Of a DNA stretch of 64,000 bases, positions 1-8,790 are shown one piece after another. Positions within the stretch are counted from its first letter, which is position 1, and every line of letters begins with the position of its first letter. The notes beneath the pieces are model-generated. The model worked only from the letters and a program-made list of their open reading frames with translations. It was not told the DNA's origin and made no database searches. The position numbers and the translations under genes were made by a program. Origin of the DNA: PALSA-693 sp963834725 (GTDB lineage: Bacteria > Actinomycetota > Acidimicrobiia > Acidimicrobiales > Palsa-688); assembly GCA_963834725.1 (NCBI GenBank), contig CAWICN010000001.1:2976001-3040000 (forward strand). Reading direction: 5' to 3'.

Positions 1-1549
1 CCCCCCGCCGCTCCGGCGCGGTGAGGAGGAAGCGGAGGTTCGCCCTCCAACGGTCTCCTTCCAGGTGGTAAGGAAAACGGTCGCTGGCAGGATCGTTGAA
101 CCAGTGCAAGTGCGGCTGGAGGTCAACGCCGCTGGCCCCCTGGTTGGCCAGGTGGTCGACGATCGCATCCAGGAGGGCCGACCAGGAGGCGCCTTCGGGT
201 GCCTTCTGCGCCGCCAGGCGGGGCATGGCGAGCGCGGAGCCGGCCTCCAGCATGTGGGCCCAGGGGAGACCGAGGGTCGAGGCGAACGACGACTTGTCCA
301 CGAACAGCCGGCGGAGCATCCCGGCGCTCAGCGCGCCACGCTCTTCATGGATTTCGTGATCCTCGGTAACGGTGACCAGGACGCGGCCGGGGCGCCGGTC
401 GGGCACGGCGATACTCCGCTCCACTGCAACGAAGCGTCGGTCGACGTTGGTGGCAACAAAGCGAAGAGTCCAGGCTCCCCCAGCGATCCACGAAGGTCTG
501 CACGCCTGCAGCCCTACGGTTGCCTCGCCCTGTTCGAAGGCCACCCGGGCCACGCTCGGCACGAGCCCCCAGCCTGCCGGGGGAAGAACCCTTAGCACCC
601 AACCGGGGCCCGGATCGGTCAATCGACACCGCGCTTCGAGGTGCATTCCCAGCTCGACTTCCCGCTCGGTTCGAATCTCGAGCTTTGTGCTGGGATCCTC
701 GCGCCAGTCGGCGCCTGGCTGTTCGAGCGCCAGGCCGAGCAACATGACCTGCACGCTTGACGGGTCCAGTGTGGTCGCTCTGCCCCAACATCTGCGGGCG
801 CGGTCCAGGTCGGCGTCCAGGAGAGCGAGGCGGCCCTCCAACGACCATGTCTCGGCGAGCTCCGGCATCCACTGCCGGCTCCACTCCGAGCAAGCTCGAG
901 CGATCTCGAGATGTCCGGTACCGAGGAACCGCCGCCCCCACCGAAGCGGGTCGAGGGGAGACACAAAGCGGCCGGCCAGAGCCAGCGGTCGAGCCAGGCA
1001 GGCGGCGGTCGTGCTGTCCTCGGCCCACGCGATCTCGGTCTCGGCCCACGCGCTCTCCGTCGAGTCACCGGCCACGGATCGCCACGCGTCGAGGGCCACG
1101 CGGGCCTTGTCGGGCCGGCTGGCGGCCACCTCGGCGAAAGTCAGAGCTTGGGCGACCATGCCCGCCGATTCGGAGAGGTACTGATCGTTGGCCGATCGCA
1201 TCAGCTCTGACCAATCCCGTCCCCAGAGGACTCTGGCCACCACGGCACGGAGAATCCGGCCGGGCAGCCAGGTCACGAACAGGTCCGAGGCTGAGGTGTC
1301 CCGCGGGTTTTCCACGGTCTCGATGAGCCGCTCGAACGCTTCCCAGGACCGAGGGTTCCCGTTGCTGGCCAGGACTCGCGCCCGATTGGCGGCGGCTCCA
1401 ATGTGGTGCGGGTTATAACGCAAAGCGATTTCCCACATCGGGATAGCCGTCCGCGACGGCAGCAGATTGCCGACAATAAAGCAGAGCTCTCCGGCGAGAT
1501 GGCTACCCAGCCGACGCGTCAGCCCTCTTGTCCGGGCGCCAGGCTTCAC
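1..1549 (-). CDS. Large uncharacterised protein, possible polysaccharide-deacetylase-like C-terminal part (3' end outside window)
   Basis: An open frame reads from a GTG at 1549 to the left edge (516 residues seen) with no stop, so the C-terminus is missing. The GTG overlaps the stop of the upstream methyltransferase gene by 4 bases (GTGA) and has AGGAG a few bases before it, so the two are translationally coupled. Residues 1-300 are Trp- and Ala-rich helical repeats, somewhat TPR-like. About residue 390 the segment VTVTEDHEIHEERG begins, and near residue 475 there is DLQPHLHWFNDP. The acidic plus HxH layout recalls the metal-binding motifs of NodB-type polysaccharide deacetylases. That family link is a recollection of motif layout, not a search result. 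Location at the end of a polysaccharide operon agrees with a glycan-modifying job. Confidence 0.6.
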   Translation of the reverse strand, partial: MKPGARTRGLTRRLGSHLAGELCFIVGNLLPSRTAIPMWEIALRYNPHHIGAAANRARVLASNGNPRSWEAFERLIETVENPRDTSASDLFVTWLPGRILRAVVARVLWGRDWSELMRSANDQYLSESAGMVAQALTFAEVAASRPDKARVALDAWRSVAGDSTESAWAETEIAWAEDSTTAACLARPLALAGRFVSPLDPLRWGRRFLGTGHLEIARACSEWSRQWMPELAETWSLEGRLALLDADLDRARRCWGRATTLDPSSVQVMLLGLALEQPGADWREDPSTKLEIRTEREVELGMHLEARCRLTDPGPGWVLRVLPPAGWGLVPSVARVAFEQGEATVGLQACRPSWIAGGAWTLRFVATNVDRRFVAVERSIAVPDRRPGRVLVTVTEDHEIHEERGALSAGMLRRLFVDKSSFASTLGLPWAHMLEAGSALAMPRLAAQKAPEGASWSALLDAIVDHLANQGASGVDLQPHLHWFNDPASDRFPYHLEGDRWRANLRFLLTAPERRG

Positions 1550-2460
1550 CTGACTCCTGTGATCAGATAGAAGTAGGCCATCCGTCTCACACCCGGCGCA
1601 TGTCTGACGCAGCGCTCCAGCGGCGCGGCCAAACGGCCAAAGGCGGGCGGGACCAGACCGCTGTAGCGAGGTTTCAGGGTCTTGAAGCCGGTACGGCGGA
1701 GCAGGGCACTCAGCGTGACAGGAGTGAAGAACTGCACGTCGTCGAACTGGTCTCCCGCTTCACCTGGGAAGTACCTGGCACCCTTGCGCCCCCTCCGGCT
1801 GAGCATCGCCACAAAGTCGCACTCGGCGTCGAAGGCTGGATAGACGCGTCGCGCACGCGAGCGGCGCCTGTGCTCGCCCAGGAGGAACATCGGGTTCCAC
1901 AGGTTCATGTCGCTAACCATGACACATCCACGCGGGGCGGTCGCTCGATGGATCCGGCGCAGGAGATCCTCCTGATCACCGACCGCGGCTAGCACGGATC
2001 CGAGCCAGGTCATGGTCAATGGCGTCTCGTCGGGCTGGATCGCCTCGAGATCAGCGACCTCGAACCTGATATCCAGCCGACGCCCCAGAACGTCTTCGAA
2101 GTAGGGCCGGCGCTTCGCAGCCACTTCGACATGCGCGGGCACGCGGTCAACGGAGACCACCCGTGCTCCCGACCAGGCGAACAGGAAGCTCTCCGTGCCA
2201 TAGCCGCAGCCGGCATCGAGGACGACCGGGCCATCCTGGCTCATGATCGCCTGAACAACCGGAGCCCGCCTATCTGCGTAGATCTGTGATGCGAGCCGGG
2301 ATGGGTACTTCCTGCTATCTGCAATCCGTCCGTAAAAGGAGCGAAGCGCGACCTGCTCCTGGTCAGAGAGCAGCGGATTTCCACTAAGTACCTCCTGCCG
2401 AAGGTGGTGGTAAAACAGCGTTGTGTGCTGCCATGCCGCCAGGGCGCTACTGGTTGGCAT
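1546..2460 (-). CDS. Class I SAM-dependent methyltransferase
   Basis: The 304-residue product has the Rossmann methyltransferase core: motif I reads VVLDAGCGYGTESF (about residues 79-92), followed by an acidic strand end VVSVDRVP and a later FEVADLEAIQPDE. The C-terminal part contains FFTPVTLSALLRRTGF, typical of small-molecule or sugar methyltransferases of the Methyltransf_11/25 type. The start overlaps the end of the upstream sulfotransferase gene by 14 bases and its stop overlaps the next gene, so it lies inside a tight operon. Substrate is unknown. The polysaccharide context suggests O-methylation of a sugar or of a lipid-linked intermediate. Confidence 0.85.
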   Translation of the reverse strand: MPTSSALAAWQHTTLFYHHLRQEVLSGNPLLSDQEQVALRSFYGRIADSRKYPSRLASQIYADRRAPVVQAIMSQDGPVVLDAGCGYGTESFLFAWSGARVVSVDRVPAHVEVAAKRRPYFEDVLGRRLDIRFEVADLEAIQPDETPLTMTWLGSVLAAVGDQEDLLRRIHRATAPRGCVMVSDMNLWNPMFLLGEHRRRSRARRVYPAFDAECDFVAMLSRRGRKGARYFPGEAGDQFDDVQFFTPVTLSALLRRTGFKTLKPRYSGLVPPAFGRLAAPLERCVRHAPGVRRMAYFYLITGVR

Positions 2461-3508
2461 CCAACCCCAATGATCCTCTGATCAGGCTGGCCAGTCCGGA
2501 CCGGGCTATAGCAATCCTCCCGGCCACATGCGCCTGTTGGCGCGTCCACGCCCGGTTCTCTGCCCCGGCTAAAAATGCCATCGACCGTCCCGGCGAATGA
2601 ACGTTGCTTTCCATATATCCCAGGCACTGCAACTCCGGCCTGAGGAAGGCCTCTAGACGATTAACCCATTCGGGAGCGAGACCCGGCACCGTTGCCGCTT
2701 CAGACCGGTCCTTGTAGATACCACTTCCTGCCGCGTCTCGGACCTCTTGGAACGCACTGTTCGAGTAGCTCATCTTCAGCATTCCAGTCTCATTTGGGAC
2801 GTCCAAGAAACTGCAGACCGCCCTGACCATTCGCTCAGGTTCGCCAACCAGGTCCTCATAGGGCACGATGAGCACCTGAGCCTCCTTGGTCTTAGCGAAG
2901 AAGCGGGTGGCATCCCGTACCGATTGTTTCCAAACCGAGGCAATACGCAACACGTCATCGGCATTTTTTATCGGGCCCATGCCAGCCACTGCTCCCCGGT
3001 TGATATTCTGACAGGCAGACGCGATGGCCCTTCTTCCGTCGCGAAACACATGGATAAATCGCGCCTGGGGATAAAGCCGATGTAGTATCGGCAAAACGTA
3101 AGCGTGTTCGGGAGACTTTTCGCCCCAGATCGTCTTGCCTGTCTGCTTCGCTGCCGTATCCATTAGCAGCGAGAAGAGACCTGACGTTGTAATCGGTCGG
3201 GACTGTGTGCTGAGCGCGCCGGCGATATCGACCGCCAGGTCGGAGACAGGAACACCACCCCAGGTGTCGGGCCTCCGGAGAGTCGTGACTGTGGCGTAGG
3301 ACCGAAGTATCCGAGCGATGCTCTCCGGTGTTGGATCTTGCAGCGATCGAGAGATCAAGCGCCTGTTACCCCAGATCCTGAATACGAAGTTGGTTTCCTC
3401 GATTGGCACAAACAACTGCGTGTGACGGCGGAGAATCTCCCTCATCAAGCTCGTACCCGAGCGGATGGAGCCGATGATGAATACAGGTGGCTGCTTAAGA
3501 TCTGCCAT
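2447..3508 (-). CDS. PAPS-dependent sulfotransferase
   Basis: The 353-residue protein begins almost directly with the 5'-phosphosulfate loop, PPVFIIGSIRSGTSLM, and later has a 3'-phosphate-type segment FIHVFRDGRRAIAS, both hallmarks of the sulfotransferase 3 family. I chose the ATG at 3508 because it leaves a 14-base overlap with the upstream gene, the same spacing as the next junction. An ATG at 3592 would add 28 residues and overlap the neighbour by 98 bases. The enzyme should transfer sulfate from PAPS to a hydroxyl of the polysaccharide repeat unit. It is one of three sulfotransferases in this locus. Confidence 0.85.
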   Translation of the reverse strand: MADLKQPPVFIIGSIRSGTSLMREILRRHTQLFVPIEETNFVFRIWGNRRLISRSLQDPTPESIARILRSYATVTTLRRPDTWGGVPVSDLAVDIAGALSTQSRPITTSGLFSLLMDTAAKQTGKTIWGEKSPEHAYVLPILHRLYPQARFIHVFRDGRRAIASACQNINRGAVAGMGPIKNADDVLRIASVWKQSVRDATRFFAKTKEAQVLIVPYEDLVGEPERMVRAVCSFLDVPNETGMLKMSYSNSAFQEVRDAAGSGIYKDRSEAATVPGLAPEWVNRLEAFLRPELQCLGYMESNVHSPGRSMAFLAGAENRAWTRQQAHVAGRIAIARSGLASLIRGSLGLDANQ

Positions 3509-5216
3509 TTGTGGCCGGGGAAGCGAGGAATTGCTCGGCTGCCGCGTGATCGAGACCCGGACACTCTTGCGAAGTAAGGGAGATGGCTTCATTGATGGAA
3601 CTCGCGAACCTCACCAGCCCGTGCCTCTCCAGGGGATCCCGCCATATTGACGGATACCAGCCCAGGCTCACCACCGGTAGGTCGCTGCGAATACAGTTCA
3701 GCAGAACACTCGACAGATACGTCAGTGCACTGTTGGTGCCCGCGAGGACCTTTTCGATTCCACCCCCCTTGTCGAAAGAGACGGCGCTGGGTGGACTTCC
3801 AGTCGTGTGTGTCCATGCCCGCTTCCAAAGGGCGATTCGGTCCCTCGGATGAACCCGAATTGTGACGTCACGCCCCTTTTGGAGGCAGCCGCTGAGCACT
3901 TGCATGGCCTCGGACTGGGCGAGATCTGCATGCCAGAACGGTCTGTTGGAGGTGGGGGCGGTGAAGAACGTGAGATGCCCAGGCTGCACATCAGCGGTGG
4001 ATCGTGCTCTGACCTCCAGTCCGGGGTTCACGACCGAGACCTTGTTCCGCTCCTTCGGTTGGAGGCAATCACGCCAGAACTGACCCCATACCAGAAAACG
4101 GTCCGAGTAGATGGACGAATAGGGATAATAGTGTTCCAGAATCCCGTGCTGGACTTGAACAACCTGTGTCCCATGGTGATGGGCCACGTCGATCAGGGTC
4201 CCTTCGCTGGCCCACTGGTTCGCCACCCATATCTCCTCTGGACACGCCTGCTCCAGGAAAGCGTGGAATAGATCGGTCTCCGCGAGCGCTATAGGAACAA
4301 CTCGATCAGTGAGCAAAGGCAGCGCGGGAAGGGCGTTGAAGAAACGGCCTAACGTCACGCCGCTCACCGGAGATGGGGCGGACTCGAGGTGCTCCCGGAC
4401 CCGCCGGGTAACCTGGCCATAATGGGCGGGAGGGCTTGTTCGTCCAAAACGCCACAAGTCGATCGCCTCGATCCCCTCGGCTAGCCCGGCGCGGGACGAG
4501 TAACTATTGGTTACCCACCCCGCGTCAGCCGTCTCCGCGTGGCGACTGAGAATTCTGGAGTAGTTGACGTAACTGCTGTAGCACCAACGTGCATTCCTGC
4601 GAGCCGGGCGGGCGAGGTGGCGCCTGCTGCGGAGTCGGTAGGTGGAGTCAAGGACCTCGACCGGCAGTGAAGGCACCCGCATCCAATCGCGATCAAGGCG
4701 CGCTTCAACCGTCGCGGCCCGCAGAGCCTTCAGCCGGCCGATGACCCAGGACGGTCGGCGGTCCTCGTTCGACAGGCATCTGATGGTCAGGCCGCTGTCG
4801 CATAACTCGTTCAGCAGGTTGAATACCTTGGCGGCCGGGCTAGGGCCGGCGAAGACGAACTCTGTGGAACTCGACCCCTCAGATTGCCGGAGTTGTTCGA
4901 ATGCCCGCGCCAGAACAGCTATGTGCAGCATGGAGTCAGCGAGATTGTTCTCCCATGCCAGAAGAGGTTTGGCGCCCCTGTACGGAGGACAGCTCACTGC
5001 CACGCGGTGTGCCAGCGCGAACGCCTCGCCGACCAACTCGTCGTACGAATTTGCCAGCCGATTGAGGGCCCAACCGCCGGTTGGTATCGTTGATAACGCC
5101 GCAAGTGATTCTGGGGCAGACCAACACAGCAAGATGATCTCTTCGCAGTTGGCGGTCTCGGAGCGTATCCACGTGATGTCGTCATCTTCCGTGACCATCA
5201 ACAGCCGACGGCTCAT
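3495..5216 (-). CDS. GT-B-like surface carbohydrate biosynthesis protein
   Basis: The 573-residue protein has no signal peptide. Its second half shows a nucleotide-sugar GT-B style layout: VVQVQHGILEHYYPYSS near residue 365, FLVWGQFWRD, then TIRVHPRD near 465 and SALTYLSSVLLNCIRSDLPV near 500-520. The Q-H-G segment after a hydrophobic strand and the HPRD motif resemble capsule or CDP-glycerol-type transferases and the so-called surface carbohydrate biosynthesis proteins. No precise donor or acceptor can be named. It is the first gene of the minus-strand operon that ends with the gene at the left edge, and it is divergent from the CapD-like gene, separated by about 110 bases that probably hold both promoters. 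Confidence 0.65.
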   Translation of the reverse strand: MSRRLLMVTEDDDITWIRSETANCEEIILLCWSAPESLAALSTIPTGGWALNRLANSYDELVGEAFALAHRVAVSCPPYRGAKPLLAWENNLADSMLHIAVLARAFEQLRQSEGSSSTEFVFAGPSPAAKVFNLLNELCDSGLTIRCLSNEDRRPSWVIGRLKALRAATVEARLDRDWMRVPSLPVEVLDSTYRLRSRRHLARPARRNARWCYSSYVNYSRILSRHAETADAGWVTNSYSSRAGLAEGIEAIDLWRFGRTSPPAHYGQVTRRVREHLESAPSPVSGVTLGRFFNALPALPLLTDRVVPIALAETDLFHAFLEQACPEEIWVANQWASEGTLIDVAHHHGTQVVQVQHGILEHYYPYSSIYSDRFLVWGQFWRDCLQPKERNKVSVVNPGLEVRARSTADVQPGHLTFFTAPTSNRPFWHADLAQSEAMQVLSGCLQKGRDVTIRVHPRDRIALWKRAWTHTTGSPPSAVSFDKGGGIEKVLAGTNSALTYLSSVLLNCIRSDLPVVSLGWYPSIWRDPLERHGLVRFASSINEAISLTSQECPGLDHAAAEQFLASPATNGRS

Positions 5217-5325
5217 CTAAGCCTCGGCGCGGGGGCGAGGCGGTCTGTCCGCGACGAACGCTGAGCCTATCGGAGGCATCCCGAGTTGATACTAGCTTCA
5301 AACGAGAACGTGAATAGCCGGGGTC

Positions 5326-7293
5326 ATGAGGCTTTGGCCCTTTACACGGAGTCTCTTTGGATCTAGAGTCACTACCGTTCAGCTGACGGGAGAGTCGGTG
5401 GAGACAGCTGACGGAAGGGTGCGGGTGGTGAGTCGGATTTCCGCGGCCTCGGTAGAAACCTATCGCAGGCTCCTGGGCTATCGCCGAGTGGTCCCACCCA
5501 TCGTCGACTGCTCGCTCTGGGTGGTCACTCTCCCGATTATGACCTACCTGCGCTACCAGCTGGACTTCAGGTTGACGTTGACGTGGCGACTGGCGCTGGT
5601 CATTGCCTTAGCTATCAGTTGTCAATTGCTCACCGGCTTCCTAACCCAGTTGTACCGGGTTCGCTGGCGGATTGCCAGCTTTGAGGAAGCGCTGGTTCTT
5701 GGCGAGACCATCTTCATCGTGACCGTCGTTGTGTCGGCCGTGAACGCGGCATGGGCGAACCATGTCATTCCGGCGAGCTCTGTGATCGCTGCTGGAGCAG
5801 CGACCCTGGCCCTGGCGCAAGCGATCCGTTGGGCGTGGCGGTTGACCTATGAGCGAACTTTGCGTCCTGGGGGCGAGCCGCAGCGGGCGATCATCTTTGG
5901 TGTCGGTAAGAGCGGTATCGATATCGTCGGGTCCCTTCTCTCTAACCCCGATGCTCCTTATCTACCGGTCGCCCTGCTCGATGACGACCCGTCGAAATCC
6001 AACATGAGGGTCCGACAACTTCGTGTGAGCGGGGGTTTGCCGGATCTTGGCAATGTGGCCCGTAGGGTTGCCGCTGAGGCGGTCATCGTGGCTATCCCTC
6101 GCGCCAGCTCCGAGTTGATACGCCGGGTATCAGTTGGCGCCAGCGAGGCGGGGCTGATGGTTCGCGTGCTTCCTCCTGTGGACCAGATCTTGTCCGCCCC
6201 CCTTGGGGCTGAGGACATTCGGGTCGTGACTCCTGAGGACCTCCTGGGTCGCCGGGTGATCGAGACCCACGTCGAGGCGATTGCAGGTTATCTCACCGGC
6301 AGCAGGGTGCTTGTGACCGGTGCCGGCGGATCCATCGGCTCGGAGCTGTGCCGCCAGATCAATCGCTTCGCTCCTCAGTCGCTGGTCATGCTGGACCGTG
6401 ATGAGTCGGGCCTTCACGCCACGCAATTGTCCCTCGACGGCCGGGCCCAACTCGACACGCGAGCTTTGGTCGTGTGTGACATCCGCGACCGGCGTGCGCT
6501 GGATTTAGTGTTCTCCGAGCACCAACCCGATGTAGTCTTCCACGCCGCGGCTCTCAAACACCTGCCTCTACTGGAGATGTGGCCCGCCGAAGCGGTGAAG
6601 ACGAACGTCCACGGGACTGAGAACCTCCTCGAGGTGGCGGCACTCTATGGCGTGGACCGGTTTGTGAATGTTTCTACCGACAAGGCGGTCAATCCGACAA
6701 GCGTGCTCGGTTACACCAAACGAGTTGCCGAACGACTGACTGCCTGGAGGGGTAGGGATGGGTCAGGAACCTATTTGAGCGTCCGCTTCGGGAACGTCCT
6801 GGGCAGCCGCGGATCGGTGCTCACCACCTTCCGCAGTCAAGTCGCGGTCGGTGGCCCATTGACAGTCACGCACCCCGAAGTAAGCCGGTTCTTCATGACG
6901 ATTCAGGAGGCCGTCGAGCTCGTCATCCAGGCAGCAGCAGTGGGAAATGCAAGTGAGGTCCTTGTGCTCGACATGGGAGAGCCAGTGAAGATTTCGGATC
7001 TGGCCAAGCGACTCGCGCTGGAGTCACAGCGCCCGATACGAATCGTCTACACGGGCCTCCGTCCCGCTGAAAAACTACGCGAAGAGATGTTTGGCGCCGA
7101 CGAAGTTGACATAAGACCCGTGCATCCCTGGATCTCGCACGTGATGGTTCCCCCGCTTGACGCCGGCGCCCTCGGCGCGCTGGACGAGGACCTCGGATCG
7201 GATGCGCTGAAAGCGACACTCCGTCAGCTGTGCTTCACTAATGCGTTGCCTGCATCACGTTCGGGTGAACCGCTCAGTGTCGTGGAGGAGTAA
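5326..7293 (+). CDS. Membrane nucleotide-sugar 4,6-dehydratase/epimerase, CapD/WbpM/FlaA1 long form
   Basis: At 655 residues this matches the long WbpM/CapD type. An N-terminal domain (about residues 55-160) carries four hydrophobic segments, a first Rossmann-like region has AIIFGVGKSGIDIVG near 190, and the catalytic NAD-binding domain starts with VTGAGGSIGSELCRQ near 330. The active-site stretch NVSTDKAVNPTSVLGYTK lies near 448. Short FlaA1 enzymes carry Tyr-x3-Lys there and long WbpM-type enzymes carry Met. Here that position is Leu, with the Tyr two residues before the Lys. The expected reaction is UDP-GlcNAc to a 4-keto-6-deoxy sugar, feeding an aminotransferase such as the product of the gene at 12669. 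Confidence 0.88.
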   Translation: MRLWPFTRSLFGSRVTTVQLTGESVETADGRVRVVSRISAASVETYRRLLGYRRVVPPIVDCSLWVVTLPIMTYLRYQLDFRLTLTWRLALVIALAISCQLLTGFLTQLYRVRWRIASFEEALVLGETIFIVTVVVSAVNAAWANHVIPASSVIAAGAATLALAQAIRWAWRLTYERTLRPGGEPQRAIIFGVGKSGIDIVGSLLSNPDAPYLPVALLDDDPSKSNMRVRQLRVSGGLPDLGNVARRVAAEAVIVAIPRASSELIRRVSVGASEAGLMVRVLPPVDQILSAPLGAEDIRVVTPEDLLGRRVIETHVEAIAGYLTGSRVLVTGAGGSIGSELCRQINRFAPQSLVMLDRDESGLHATQLSLDGRAQLDTRALVVCDIRDRRALDLVFSEHQPDVVFHAAALKHLPLLEMWPAEAVKTNVHGTENLLEVAALYGVDRFVNVSTDKAVNPTSVLGYTKRVAERLTAWRGRDGSGTYLSVRFGNVLGSRGSVLTTFRSQVAVGGPLTVTHPEVSRFFMTIQEAVELVIQAAAVGNASEVLVLDMGEPVKISDLAKRLALESQRPIRIVYTGLRPAEKLREEMFGADEVDIRPVHPWISHVMVPPLDAGALGALDEDLGSDALKATLRQLCFTNALPASRSGEPLSVVEE

Positions 7294-7308
7294 TGACGCT
7301 GACATACG

Positions 7309-7335
7309 CTCTCCTTCCCGGAAACGGGCGGAGAG
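7309..7335 (+). terminator. Hairpin downstream of the CapD-like gene
   Basis: CTCTCC at 7309-7314 pairs with GGAGAG at 7330-7335, and CCCG/CGGG pairs inside around a GAAA loop. No T-tract follows, so this could be a transcript-end stabiliser rather than a classic intrinsic terminator. Confidence 0.35.
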
Positions 7336-7401
7336 GCTACGAGAGTTCGGCCAGGCCGTCGGTCGCTCGGCTGTTCAATTAGAGGAGTAGCATCCACAAT
7401 C

Positions 7402-8079
7402 ATGGGCTGGTGCCACGAATTCGGTCCCGAGATTCGGGCTGGGTGCGACCACCCGATGGTCGCAGGTACGGATTCCTGCTCCTGTCCGGAATGCGGCGTG
7501 GTCTGTGGCGGACGGTTCGCCGGGTGCCGAGCGGTGTGGGACAACGGACCGCACCCGGTAGCTTTCAATAAGGTCGGCCCGACATCGACCTGGGTTCCGA
7601 CCCCTGAGGGACCCGTCAGCTCCAATGGCGGAGACAGCGGGGCCCGGCTTGCTGACGGCTCCGTTCGTGCCGTGCGGATGTTGGATACTCCCGACGGCGG
7701 CCCGCACGAACGCGACGACCTGCGCGTTCTGCTCCACGAACTACGAGCCCAGTTGACGGCCCTTCCCGGCCAACTCCAGGTGGCGCTGGAACGAGCACTT
7801 GACCAACACCATCACTCCATCAGCCGTCAGGTGGACGAGCTTCGCGATCGACTATCCGAAGCGCCCCTTGGCGACTGGGGCGAGCCTTGCTTGCCGAGCG
7901 GGGACGAGCCAAACGCGGCTGGGACGGTTCAACTGTCGGCGGAGACGTTCGAGCGGATCGTGCTGGCTCTCGATCAAACTGTCCGATTGCTCAGGCAGCA
8001 TCCCGAGTTGAGGGTTGCTGGGCAAAGCGACGACCCAAAGAACCGCGGCCCTGTCGAAGCAGATAGGTCTGCTTCATAG
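7402..8079 (+). CDS. Cys-rich N-terminus plus coiled-coil hypothetical protein
   Basis: The 225-residue product is not a recognised family. The first 45 residues hold six cysteines, including CSCPECGVVC, a possible small zinc site. Residues about 105-150 (DDLRVLLHELRAQLTALPGQ and onward) and 180-205 look like amphipathic helices or coiled coil. The rest is polar and probably disordered. An AGAGGAG sits about 14 bases before the ATG, which is rather far. The gene ends inside the 3' end of the convergent sugar transferase gene (6-base overlap). It lies between polysaccharide genes but nothing in it shows a role. Confidence 0.55.
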   Translation: MGWCHEFGPEIRAGCDHPMVAGTDSCSCPECGVVCGGRFAGCRAVWDNGPHPVAFNKVGPTSTWVPTPEGPVSSNGGDSGARLADGSVRAVRMLDTPDGGPHERDDLRVLLHELRAQLTALPGQLQVALERALDQHHHSISRQVDELRDRLSEAPLGDWGEPCLPSGDEPNAAGTVQLSAETFERIVLALDQTVRLLRQHPELRVAGQSDDPKNRGPVEADRSAS

Positions 8080-8772
8080 TCGGTCTTCGTCCGAGATCGC
8101 AGAGGCAGGTGGCTCAAGCTGGAGACGGTGGACCAGGTGTTCGGCCTGGTCAGCCGCCCATCTGGGGCTGACGAGGGATGTTAGCGTTAATCCGATGATG
8201 CGAAGGTCCAGCGCGAGAGACACCTTCCTGGCGTAGATCTCGTAGAGCTTCAGCTTGTGCGGGAGGATATCTTCCCGGTAAAGATCGAGACCCCCGCCGG
8301 CGCCGGCTAACCGCGCCCCCTCGTCGTAGTAGATAAGGGACGCCAAGTCCGAGAGCCCCGGTCGCAGTCGCAGATGGGCTACGAACGCGCCGCTAAAGGT
8401 GTCGACCCATTCGGGCACCTCTGGCCGTGGACCTACCAGGCTCATCTCGCCAAGGAGAACATTCCAAAACTGCGGCAACTCGTCCACTTTGTATCGCCTC
8501 AGAAGCTGTCCCAGATTGGTGATGCGCGGGTCACCAGCGACTGTCACCGACGGCCCGGGAGCCACCCTCATCGTTCGAAGTTTGATGAGGTTGAATGAAC
8601 GAAGGTCCCGGCCCACTCTGACCTGTTTAAAAAAACCCGGACCACCAGATGTGGCTCGAGCCACCAGCCACCCCACCCCGATAATCGGCAGGATAAGGGG
8701 CGCAAGGAGGAGCGCCAACGCGAGATCAAAGAGGCGCTTGCCTCCCCGAAGGTAGATACCGCTGGCGGTCAC
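8074..8772 (-). CDS. Initiating sugar-phosphate transferase (PglC/WbaP catalytic domain type)
   Basis: The 232-residue protein is a monotopic phosphoglycosyl transferase. It has the re-entrant helix KRLFDLALALLLAPLILP (residues about 12-29), the catalytic block FNLIKLRTM, the conserved DELPQFWNVLLGEMSLVGPR, and RPGLSDLASL. Such enzymes move a sugar-1-phosphate from a nucleotide sugar to undecaprenyl phosphate, the first membrane step of exopolysaccharide assembly. In place of the common PGITG it reads PGLSD. It starts with GTG, 18 bases after the UDP-sugar dehydrogenase gene, so the two share an operon with the co-polymerase gene upstream. Confidence 0.9.
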   Translation of the reverse strand: MTASGIYLRGGKRLFDLALALLLAPLILPIIGVGWLVARATSGGPGFFKQVRVGRDLRSFNLIKLRTMRVAPGPSVTVAGDPRITNLGQLLRRYKVDELPQFWNVLLGEMSLVGPRPEVPEWVDTFSGAFVAHLRLRPGLSDLASLIYYDEGARLAGAGGGLDLYREDILPHKLKLYEIYARKVSLALDLRIIGLTLTSLVSPRWAADQAEHLVHRLQLEPPASAISDEDRL

Positions 8773-8790
8773 CGGCGGCGACCCGACTGC

